Assembly (NCBI GenBank): GCA_026710155.1
Contig: JAPORQ010000053.1
Coordinates: 1 to 62,659, forward strand
DNA length: 62,659 bases
From: Paracoccaceae bacterium
GTDB lineage: Bacteria; Pseudomonadota; Alphaproteobacteria; Rhodobacterales; Rhodobacteraceae
Direction of reading: 5' to 3'
The position numbers and the translations under genes are program-made. The notes beneath the pieces are model-generated. The model ran no database searches. It had not been told where the DNA came from and was given only the letters and a program-made list of their open reading frames with translations. Positions 37,629-46,900 of this stretch are shown here, piece after piece. The first letter of the stretch is position 1. The number at the start of each line of letters is the position of its first letter.

Positions 37629-38714
37629 TCAACTCAGCCAACCACCGAGATTTTCCAAAATGATCCGATAGATCAGATCACTGTGATCATCCGTGTCATT
37701 CAAGGCGGGTATGTAGGCAAAATTCTCACCTCCGTGGGTTTCAAACTCCTCACGGACCTCCATCTGAATTTCTTCAAGGGTTTCAATGCAATCCGATGAA
37801 AATCCGGGACAGATGATGGCCAGATTCTTCACACCATCTTGAGCCAGACGCTTTACTTCATCAATGGTATACGGCTGCAGCCAGATTTCTCTTCCGAATA
37901 TGGACTGGAAGGTCGTATGAATGGGATTGAAATCGTTTCCCATTAGGTCTCTGAGCAATCTCGTGGTTTTCTGGCATTGACAGTGGTATGGATCTCCTTC
38001 AAGTAAATATCTCTTTGGTAATCCATGATAGGAGGTAAGGAGCACCTCGGGTTCGAAGGATAATTCGCTGTATTTGGTCTTGATCGATTTGGCAAGTGCT
38101 GAAATATAATCCCCATTTTCAAAATATGGTTCGACAATCCGTACACTGGGCTGCCAGTTATGATGTTTAAGCGCATCAAACAAGGAATCGCAGGCCGTGG
38201 CTGTGGTTGTGGCCGAATATTGTGGATATAGCGGAAAGAACACAATTCTGTTACATCCCTGTTTGATCAAACCGTTTAAAACCGACCCAACTGACGGGTT
38301 GCCATAACGCATGGCGAAGTCAATGAGATGATTTGATCCGATTTCTGATGCCAAATGTGATCTGACCTTGTCCGTAAGTTGCCTTGATATGGTCAACAAA
38401 GGGCTTTCATCAAGTTTGTGATTCCAGATTTTCTTGTAGTTTTTTCCTGAAGTGAAAGGTCTTTTCGAGAGAATGATTGATTGGAGTAACGGCTGCCATT
38501 TCCACTTGGGATAATCAATGACTCGTTTGTCGGAAAGAAACTGGTTCAGGTATTTGCGCACGGAAAAATAATCATACCCGTCGGGAGTCCCAAGGTTTGC
38601 AAGTATGATACCGGTTTTGCCAAATTCTATTTCAGGATGGTCTTCGGGTAGAAAGCTCTTTTCATTATTCGGTTTCGGCATTTCAATCTCTCTTGCACGC
38701 AATGATGAATTCAT
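37629..38714 (-). CDS. hemH: Ferrochelatase
   Basis: Inserts Fe2+ into protoporphyrin IX, the last step of heme synthesis. Motifs: GIILANLGTPDGYDYFSVRKYL at the N-terminus, LTSYHGLPKRYLLEGDPY (metal-binding His), and CPGFSSDCIETLEEI (catalytic Glu). The ATG at 38714 overlaps the stop of the upstream methyltransferase gene by four bases. ATG 38681, behind AGAGAG, is an alternative that begins closer to the conserved region. About 350-361 residues, normal. Coupled with the upstream methyltransferase. Confidence 0.93.
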   Translation of the reverse strand: MNSSLRAREIEMPKPNNEKSFLPEDHPEIEFGKTGIILANLGTPDGYDYFSVRKYLNQFLSDKRVIDYPKWKWQPLLQSIILSKRPFTSGKNYKKIWNHKLDESPLLTISRQLTDKVRSHLASEIGSNHLIDFAMRYGNPSVGSVLNGLIKQGCNRIVFFPLYPQYSATTTATACDSLFDALKHHNWQPSVRIVEPYFENGDYISALAKSIKTKYSELSFEPEVLLTSYHGLPKRYLLEGDPYHCQCQKTTRLLRDLMGNDFNPIHTTFQSIFGREIWLQPYTIDEVKRLAQDGVKNLAIICPGFSSDCIETLEEIQMEVREEFETHGGENFAYIPALNDTDDHSDLIYRIILENLGGWLS

Positions 38715-39454
38715 ACATTTTTTGGAGCCCAACCGGTAAGAAAGATCAATTCAAAAGTCGCATAAATCTTTCCCGAGGAAAGTGAAAAATGTTGAACATA
38801 TTTTTTTTCGGCTTCCTGGAATATATTACGTCCTGTAAAATTCTTGGTTCTATTCACAAGTGCATTCGTTTCACCCATCAATCTCAGATGCTTCATCAAG
38901 TCTGATAGGGATTCATACTCAAGCCTGAACTCAAGGCGGTCGGAAATGGGATTTGTAAAATTTGCCCGGACCATCAGATTTCCCAAGTCCAGAATGTCAC
39001 CCATTGGTGCTACGCGGGGCGTTGCCCCATTTTTTATTCTGGTTTCACCTGAAATCAATGCAGTTCTCAGTTCCGCGAGGTTCTGCCCACCGAACAATAC
39101 GGCCATTATCATACCACCTGGGTTGCAGGATTGCTTGCACTGAATGAGTTGACCAACCGGATCATTTGACCAATGTAGACAAAGACTGTGAAGAATCAGG
39201 TCATATTGATTGCCTGGAAAATTCAGTACATCCGTATCAGGCAAAACATCAGCGTCAGGAAAATGTTTTGTCCACAATTCCGGCATTCCAGTAACAATTG
39301 CCAATTTTGGAGGAGTATCAAAGGAATCATCCAGCCTTTCATTGAATTCAGCAATCATCTTATTGTGGAAGTAAATACTTGAATCATGGCCTGGATCAAT
39401 TCTCTTTCGATGTTTGCACACACATCCATAATCAAATAGTTTTGCTACTTTCAT
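38711..39454 (-). CDS. Divergent SAM-dependent methyltransferase (NDUFAF5/BioC-like)
   Basis: About 247 residues from ATG 39454; a frame from 39499 adds 15. The N-terminus KVAKLFDYGCVCKHRKRIDP corresponds to the FDR..L..RR.R start of the alphaproteobacterial NDUFAF5-like family. YDLILHSLCLHWSNDPVGQL and NPGGMIMAVLFGGQNLAELR match its middle. NDUFAF5 proteins modify a complex I subunit in mitochondria. The Gly-rich SAM motif I is poor here (LAIVTGMPEL), so cofactor binding is uncertain. Followed by hemH with a four-base overlap. Confidence 0.7.
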   Translation of the reverse strand: MKVAKLFDYGCVCKHRKRIDPGHDSSIYFHNKMIAEFNERLDDSFDTPPKLAIVTGMPELWTKHFPDADVLPDTDVLNFPGNQYDLILHSLCLHWSNDPVGQLIQCKQSCNPGGMIMAVLFGGQNLAELRTALISGETRIKNGATPRVAPMGDILDLGNLMVRANFTNPISDRLEFRLEYESLSDLMKHLRLMGETNALVNRTKNFTGRNIFQEAEKKYVQHFSLSSGKIYATFELIFLTGWAPKNV

Positions 39455-39653
39455 CGAAAAAAAATATAATTCATTTTGAGGCTGATATTTATATGCCATT
39501 TCAGATACAATTATATAGGTCGTAAATTTATTACCCCAATTGAAAAATGTTGACGATTTCCTTTTTGAAATTCATCCGGCACTTTTTTTGTTCAAAATAA
39601 TACGAATAAAATTATCATTAGGTAAATCACCTTGTCAGAAAGCAGTTTAGGCA

Positions 39654-41108
39654 ATGATTGACTCTCGACCCGTCGGGTACGTAATTGGGTGGTTGATCAT
39701 TGGATTGGGATTAACGATGTTGATTCCAATGCTGTTTGATGTAATTTTCATGAATGGCCAGTGGACCACATTCGCAATCTCTTCCGCTTTTACGATATTT
39801 GTTGGTTTGGTTCTTGTACTCGCCACTTCTTCGACAAGACTGACAACCCAAGGTACAAGTCTGAGAGAGACCATCCTCATTACAGTATGCTTGTATACGG
39901 TAATACCTGTCTTTGCAGCCATCCCCTTTGTATTGGGAGAACCGAATTTCCGTATCATTGATGCCTATTTCGAGTCTGTTTCAGGACTTACCACAACTGG
40001 AGCAACCGTATTTTCAGATATTGAGAATTTACCTGAGGGTTATCTCTTGTGGCGAGGAATCCTGCAATGGATCGGTGGTATTCTGATCATCATAATTGCA
40101 ATGACTGTTTTTCCAAGATTGAGAATCGGTGGAATGCAGTATTTCATGAAAAGCAATTTTGAAACCATCACAACTGTCATTCCCCAGGCCATATCAACGG
40201 CCAGGGGAATTTCAATAACCTACCTTATTGTGTCGTTTCTGTGTTTTCTGTCCTATAACGTTGCTGGCTTATCAATGTTTGATTCATTGGTGCATTCGAT
40301 GACTACGGTTGCCACTGGTGGCTTTGCAAATTATGACAGCTCCTTTCAGTACCTTGGATATAAGGCGGAATATGTGGCAATTGTTTTCATGATCATGGCT
40401 TCGATACCGTTCATAAGATACCTGACAATATTCAATGATTCAGGAAAGTCACTCATCCTTGACCGCCAGGTTCAGGGATTCATTGGAATTATCTTGTTTG
40501 TTGGCACAGCCCTGACCTTGTGGCAAATACTGGTTAATGGCCAAGGTTCCGAAATTGCCATAAGAAAGGCTCTGTTCAACAGTATTTCCATCATGACGGG
40601 TACAGGATATGTCAGTGCCGATTATAATGGCTGGGGCAGTTTCCCGGTTGCAATCTTCTTTTTGATTGGTCTTATCGGAGGTTGTGCCGGCTCGACAAGT
40701 TGTTCGGTCAAGGTATTCAGGTATCAGGTCCTTTATGCCAGCCTTGTTGCGCAAATCAAGAAAATCTATTCCCCACATGCCATAATCAAGCCAAGATATC
40801 AGGGTAAGAACATACCCAACGAGATCATGATTTCAGTTATCATGTTCATTGTAATGTTTTTGTTTACCCTGTTGGTTTCTGCACTTCTTTTGGCAATGAC
40901 CGGACTGGATTTCATGACTTCCATTTCAGGTGGTGCCGCAGCCCTGGCAAATATCGGGCCGGGTTTGGGTGAAGTAATTGGTCCAACCGGAAATTATCAA
41001 AGCCTTGGGGATGGTGCCAAGTTGATACTTACCATTACAATGGCCACGGGAAGGCTGGAGTTATTGGTCGTGTATGTCATTCTGACCTTTAAATTCTGGC
41101 AATCCTGA
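39654..41108 (+). CDS. trkH: Trk-type potassium transporter subunit TrkH
   Basis: 484-residue membrane protein with eight or more transmembrane helices and four pore-loop segments: SGLTTTGATVF, TTVATGGFANYD, MTGTGYVSADYNGWG and ANIGPGLGEV. These form the K+ selectivity filter of the TrkH/KtrB superfamily. The cytosolic regulator TrkA is not adjacent. Starts at ATG 39654. Last core gene before the defence-like island. Confidence 0.94.
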   Translation: MIDSRPVGYVIGWLIIGLGLTMLIPMLFDVIFMNGQWTTFAISSAFTIFVGLVLVLATSSTRLTTQGTSLRETILITVCLYTVIPVFAAIPFVLGEPNFRIIDAYFESVSGLTTTGATVFSDIENLPEGYLLWRGILQWIGGILIIIIAMTVFPRLRIGGMQYFMKSNFETITTVIPQAISTARGISITYLIVSFLCFLSYNVAGLSMFDSLVHSMTTVATGGFANYDSSFQYLGYKAEYVAIVFMIMASIPFIRYLTIFNDSGKSLILDRQVQGFIGIILFVGTALTLWQILVNGQGSEIAIRKALFNSISIMTGTGYVSADYNGWGSFPVAIFFLIGLIGGCAGSTSCSVKVFRYQVLYASLVAQIKKIYSPHAIIKPRYQGKNIPNEIMISVIMFIVMFLFTLLVSALLLAMTGLDFMTSISGGAAALANIGPGLGEVIGPTGNYQSLGDGAKLILTITMATGRLELLVVYVILTFKFWQS

Positions 41109-41825
41109 CCCAAGGCCAAATGGCCGGGAATTATATGTCCAATGGAACCCTATCCGGTTCAATTATTCAACCAATAAAGAACTCTTGGTACAACGTACAC
41201 ACTTCCTTCTGCCTTGTATTTAAACCTGAATGACAAATTCAAGGGATTAGACTCACATTCCCTTGAAATAGCTGAAAGAGGTTGAAAACAGGGCTATCGC
41301 TTTTGAAATTGCTGGGATGATATAATTTGTCGTTTGGGTGAATCCGTCGTTTAAAGACCTGATAGCCAGTAGAAAATGGAAGGTTCATCGCCGCCCTGCT
41401 TGAAATATTTGTATCACGTGCAATCTTTTTTTTGTCTGAACTGTGTCCAGAAAAGGCGCATTATTGGTATGAATATCCTTGCAGGATTTCAAAAATGATA
41501 GCCCAGGGTTAAAAAGAAGTCAAAATGGATATGCCTGAAAGACAAACGATCAGTTAGGGGAAGTGTTCATGCGGCCTTTCAAAGTTAAGGAAGAAAACTG
41601 ATTCAAGGAAATCTGATTGTCACATATAAACCACATTTTTGGCTAACAGTACGGGCAAATCAATCCTTGCAATATCAGAAAAAAACAATACTATCGGCCT
41701 TGTTGTCGTGACTCGTAAAAATCATCTTGCTGGACAATCTATAATCACCTTACTTTATATTGAAATGGATTTGTGATTAGTTAAATTTTCTTGATATACT
41801 AGGATGTACAATCGGATATACTCTC
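41109..41825. other. Gap between trkH and rloA with a diverged repeat
   Basis: About 720 bases without a gene. 41436-41508 is the partner of the repeat at 28165-28238 (minus-strand peptide GLSFLKSCKDIHTNNAPF). The rest shows no motif. It forms the left boundary of the accessory island. Confidence 0.55.
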
Positions 41826-43070
41826 ATGCTTGTTGAATTCTCGGTCCAAAATCACCGTTCCTTCCGAAATAAACAAAGCTTTCTGATGACAGCATTTAAA
41901 GATAGTGAAAACGCTGTAGCCACAGGTAACTCTGGCGCCCCATTTGTACTTCAACAAGCTTGCCTTTTTGGTGCAAATGGATCTGGAAAGTCCGGTCTCA
42001 TCATGAGCATGGACACTTTATTCAGGATAATCAGTGACTCGTTCAAAGATGAACAATCTCTAAAAAAAAATTATGAACCCCATCTTTTTCATTCCAGGTG
42101 GCATAACAAACCAACAGAATTCGAAGTAACCTTTTTACATGATGGCAGTTTGTTCCAGTACGGTTTCATTTACAACGCAGAACGAGTCATGGAGGAATGG
42201 CTCTTTGAGCGTCCTTCTTCTACGGGCAGCCAGCGTCAGATATTTACCAGAGAATATAATGGCTACGACTATGAATGGGATATTATAAAGGCTAATCTCA
42301 AAGGTGAACGTGAAAGTTGGAAAGCACAGACACGTCACAATGCCCTTTTTGTAAGCACCGCTATACATCTCAATGCCGAACCCCTGAAGCGACCTTTTAA
42401 ATGGCTTACCAGAGGGTTAAGAACGATTTCAGATATTGGATTTATCGGGCAGTATACCGCCAGTCGCTTTGATGAAGATGCTTGGAAGGGGCGTGTGATA
42501 GAATTTCTGTCAGATATAGACTTGCAGTTGGAAGATGTGGAAGTAATTGAGAAGAGCTATTTTGAAACTGAAAATTTCCAAAAACTCCCTACGGAAGATC
42601 AGGACCAATCAAAGCCCATTTTGCCAGAGCATAAGGTGTTTGAGATATATACCTATCGTAAAGACGAGAAAGGTGTGAAACAACTCCTCGAATTCAAAGA
42701 TGAATCAAGAGGAACCCGCGCATTTTTTAAACTGATAGGCCCGATTCTTTACACGCTGGATAAAGGCTACACACTTGTTGTTGATGAACTCAACACACAT
42801 CTTCACCCTCTCGCCTTTCGCTACATAATACGCATGTTTTGCTCTTCCAAAACCAACAAAAACAATGCCCAGCTAATCTTCACCAGCCCTGATCCAACGG
42901 TAACAGAAGGAGATTGCATCGGACGTGACCAGATATGGTTAGTGGACAAAGGCGATGACCTTGCCTCCTGCATCATTCCTCTATCAGATTACAAGACAAA
43001 TGATGAACGACCCTTCCGTAAAGGTTATCTACACGGTCGTTATGGTGCAGTACCTCGCCTTGCAGGGTAG
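41826..43070 (+). CDS. rloA: RloA-like AAA ATPase (AAA15 family)
   Basis: 414-residue ATPase of the SMC/OLD-like AAA15 group. It begins with LVEFSVQNHRSFRNKQSFLM, has Walker A FGANGSGKS (48-56), a signature-like DESRGTRAFFKL (from 292) and Walker B YTLVVDELNTHLHPL (Asp320-Glu321). The usual switch motif FTTHD reads FTSPD at 352-356, so the conserved His is Pro355. RloA is typically paired with RloB and found in restriction-modification and phage-defence loci; the pair resembles other ATPase plus TOPRIM-like effectors. rloB follows immediately but is broken, and the His loss may also mean decay. Confidence 0.82.
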   Translation: MLVEFSVQNHRSFRNKQSFLMTAFKDSENAVATGNSGAPFVLQQACLFGANGSGKSGLIMSMDTLFRIISDSFKDEQSLKKNYEPHLFHSRWHNKPTEFEVTFLHDGSLFQYGFIYNAERVMEEWLFERPSSTGSQRQIFTREYNGYDYEWDIIKANLKGERESWKAQTRHNALFVSTAIHLNAEPLKRPFKWLTRGLRTISDIGFIGQYTASRFDEDAWKGRVIEFLSDIDLQLEDVEVIEKSYFETENFQKLPTEDQDQSKPILPEHKVFEIYTYRKDEKGVKQLLEFKDESRGTRAFFKLIGPILYTLDKGYTLVVDELNTHLHPLAFRYIIRMFCSSKTNKNNAQLIFTSPDPTVTEGDCIGRDQIWLVDKGDDLASCIIPLSDYKTNDERPFRKGYLHGRYGAVPRLAG

Positions 43071-43725
43071 CAGTCATTGGAAAGGGCAAGAAGCACCGGG
43101 AAACTCAGCGGAGGAAAGAGCAATTCAATGAACAGGAACGGGTACTCATTTTCACTGAAGGTAGCAAAACCGAACCCAATTATTTCAATTGCCTGATAAA
43201 GGAATAGGGATTAATAAATAGAGTCATAGTTGACGGAAAAGGGGATCCGGCACCGATCAGTGTTGTTGAATACGCTGAAACAGTGCTTAAGAAAGATTCT
43301 GATTTTGACATGTATTTCTTGTTTTCGACCACGACAGACATGATTCCTATGACAACGCCCCTCGAAACCGGACTGTAAAGGCCATTACATCCATCCCATG
43401 CTTTGAAATCAGGTATTTGTTTCACATTAAGGATAGCGGAAAACCTTATCCAATTGGTCCAGGAAGCGGATCACCTGCTGATGAGCTGATATCTGACCTC
43501 AAATCCTCACATCCATGTTTCGCTGATTACAAAAAAGGGGAATGTGAAAAGTTTTACAACAAGATCAAAGATATGAGGAAAGATGCATGTAAACGTGCAG
43601 AAAAATTTATAATTGAAGGTCAAAAGGTACAATCCAGATGTCATTTTGAAAACCCCTCAACGCGTTTACATCTTGTGATCAGTACGTTGCAAGAAATGGC
43701 TCAGATTAAATCAAAGAGGAATTAA
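43067..43725 (+). pseudogene. rloB: RloB-like protein with stop codon and frameshift
   Basis: The frame overlapping the rloA stop gives KGKKHRETQRRKEQ and ERVLIFTEGSKTEPNYFNCL, the characteristic RloB start with an acidic E.(S/G).TE..Y motif. It meets TAG at 43205 and continues past it (VIVDGKGDPAPISVVEYAE). Near 43318 a shift moves to another frame with VFDHDRHDSYDNAPRN, TSIPCFEIRYLFHI and a basic tail ending at 43725. The E...DxD arrangement is TOPRIM-like. No ATG, GTG or TTG precedes the first conserved block. Two lesions make function unlikely unless they are sequencing errors. Confidence 0.75.
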
Positions 43726-43927
43726 TCCTCTGCTGCTTACAGGCCCTCTTGGCTTCAGTAACACTTCTTTGTTGAATACCTCCCCATAAGCCATTTCACT
43801 AACAGTTTATCAAATAATTGCGGATTGGATTCAACACATTATTTCGTGACTTCAGGTTTTCAAAAAACCTGAAGGTGCATGGACTCATCAATAAAAAGAG
43901 AGAGTATATCTTTCCCCACGGTCTGTT

Positions 43928-46900
43928 CTAGATATTAAAACTTATCGGTTCATAAATTATTTCAGGCAAAACCACTTCCCAATTTTCCGACTGGAGACCG
44001 CTTTGAAATTCAGGTTTGGACAATTCCTTGCTCCAGCCCACTATTGCGAAAACACGAGCTGATTTAATTCTCATGCCATTTCTCGGTTGAAAAGCCCCTG
44101 CCATCTTACCGACAAGTTGATTATTAGCATCCATGACAAACCATTTGTTATCTTTCCCGAGTTTTATTTTGAGAGAATCGCCGATAACCAAATCAGCTAT
44201 TGCCTTATGGATCCTATTATTTGGGTTCTTAAATCCGGCAAAACTGATATTGACATTTTTAAGTGATGAACGGTCATACTTGAAATAAAACTGTTTAGAG
44301 CAAGGCAAGAGTTCAACTGGGGAGCGGTATATAATTGAATCAACATGTTGCAATGATTTAAATCGTTTGAATCTTGCAGGTGCAAGTGTAAGTGTTTTTT
44401 GTGCTCGCGTCATGGCAACATAATACAGGCGAAGATGTGCATCAGAATCTTCATTTTCACCACGGTTCCAATTGCCATTCAAGATAGCCACATGATCAAA
44501 TTCGAGTCCCTTTGCCCGATGGGCAGTGAGCAATAGTAGATTTTTTTGACGACAACGAATTTCCCTACCCCACTCGGCCAACCATTCGATAACCTGATCA
44601 ACAGGATACTCCTCACCTCCAACTTCAAGGGCGTGTTCGTCAATTGCTTGGACCAGAAGTTCTTGCCAGTTATCGGGAACCTGGGTTTGCAGCCACATTT
44701 TCATTTCTTCGCCTTTGACCAATCTTGATCCCCTCCTCCTAAGCCAATCAACGAAAGATCGTGTTTGCCTTAGCCGCCAAAAGTTAGGAATTTCATCACG
44801 AGCCATTTCAACAGGGATGTTTCGAGCTTCACAAAATGACTGCACTGGAGAAAGAGTTTCCCAATTTCTGGCAATAACAGCACAACGAGACCAGTCCCAG
44901 TCGGGATCAAGCCTGGACATTCGAAGGAGTTCTTCCATAACCACCCTGGCTTGGAAAACCTGATCATCCCGCTCCAATTTTAAGACTTGTACCCGTCCTC
45001 TGGAAACCACATCCAAATCGGTCCAAACTCCTCCCGGCGCATCTTTTGCACGTGCTTTATTCACTTGAATTGAATGGTTTTCCTTCATGCGTTCACGAGC
45101 ATTTTGAATTATCGTGTTTGATGCATCCACTATGTTATGGGTAGACCGATAATTTGCAGTCAGGTATTTGAGTTGAGCCTTGTAGTCAGTTTCAAATTTT
45201 CTTATGAACTCGACTGATGCACCTTGGAAGGAGTAGATATTCTGGTCATCGTCTCCTACCGCAAACAAGGTGAGTTTGTTTTCATTGTCCTGAAGTGATC
45301 TACCGGCAAGGGCAGAAATCAATTCGTACTGCTCCTTGTTGATATCCTGGTATTCGTCTACCAATATCCAACGAAAACCCCTCAGCAACCTATCCCTTTG
45401 ATCATCAGCGTCATCAGCATCCAACTCCTTTCCGTTGAGCAAGTCAGTTGCCAGACTCAGTGATTTTCTGAATAAATCCTCATTACCTTTTTCATCCTGA
45501 CCGTCAAAACTGATTCCGGCCAAACGCATCGCAAGGGAATGACAAGTTAGAACAGTTACACCTTGGGCATCCTCTCCTATCAACTCCCTAAGTCTTTGAC
45601 GAATCTCAATGGATGCATGCCGATTGTAAGTCAAAGCGATAATTCCTCTTGGATTTTCCCTTCTTACACGAATGAGATATGCAATGCGATGGACCAAAAC
45701 CCGGGTTTTACCTGAGCCAGGGCCTGCAAGTACAAGTACATTGGTATCTTCACGGTCATCTGCAACAATTTCCTGTTGGAAGGGGTTCTTTAGATCTTCA
45801 ACGATTGCCTTCCAGGATTCGGGCGTGGTCTGTCGATAAATCTCCTTGTACCGCCCAGGAAGCCAACAAGACAGGAACCGATCCTCACGCAGCGCAAAAT
45901 AATCTTTTGCCAATTGCAATGCGACCCTCATTTCCTCCAAGCCCTTGGTTGCAAATTCCTTGATGACATGGATTTGTAAAACCTGGCCTTTGTAGTGAAG
46001 GTCCAAAGCTGTAAAATCAGCCTTGACAAAGCGTCTTCGATCGTCTTTTTTCATTCGGATTGTCATGGCTGGGCGAAATATGGCCAACCCTTTGTTGAGG
46101 CGGATCACTTCCATTTCGTGTAGCCACAATAGGGAGCTGTCCAACAACTTGTTAAGGTCTTTGACATGTGACGCAAGAACCAAGTCCGATTTGATTGCCC
46201 CCAACAGGTTTCCGATTGTAGTTTCAGCCAACAAATCTTTTCCACGGGTTCCTTTGGGCAAACGATCAATGAGGTGCCTCAATAAAATTTTGGCACCTTC
46301 ACGGCGATACTGTGCATTTCTTTCCAACTGTTCCCAATTGCATTCCAGCTTGATGTTTATCATTTCCGAATTTAACTTTCGCGTAGTCAGGCTGCGAACA
46401 GTTTCATCACCATGGGAAGGAACATCATCGCGTATTCTTCTGATAATTCGCCATAAGCGATCAGGGAGTGGATTTTGCAGGTTTTGCTTTCGAAGAGATG
46501 ATGAGGCATGTCTTAAATGGAGTGATGTACTGTCCCCCCGACCAAGATCCGGTGCCGCTTCACGCATTTGAGATATTAGCGCTTTTTCAAGTTGCAGGAC
46601 TTCATCAAGGCGATCTTCCGATCGACCTTTGATACCTACATGTACAAAAGCTGTAATGACCGTATCGTTGCTGGCGATCCCAAAACTTTCCAAGTCATAC
46701 AACGCTTTTCGTACCTGCTCTGGATTCAGGCCAGAAACAACCATCAATTCATCAGTGGTAATCCCTTGGGATGAATCTGCCTCGATCAACACTTCTACAA
46801 TTTTCTCCAACTGTTTTTTATAGTCTTTCCTGATTTTTTGCTTTAAGATGATTTTCTTTGCTTCCCTGATCGTTGGAATTTGAAGTGCTGAGGGGAAAAT

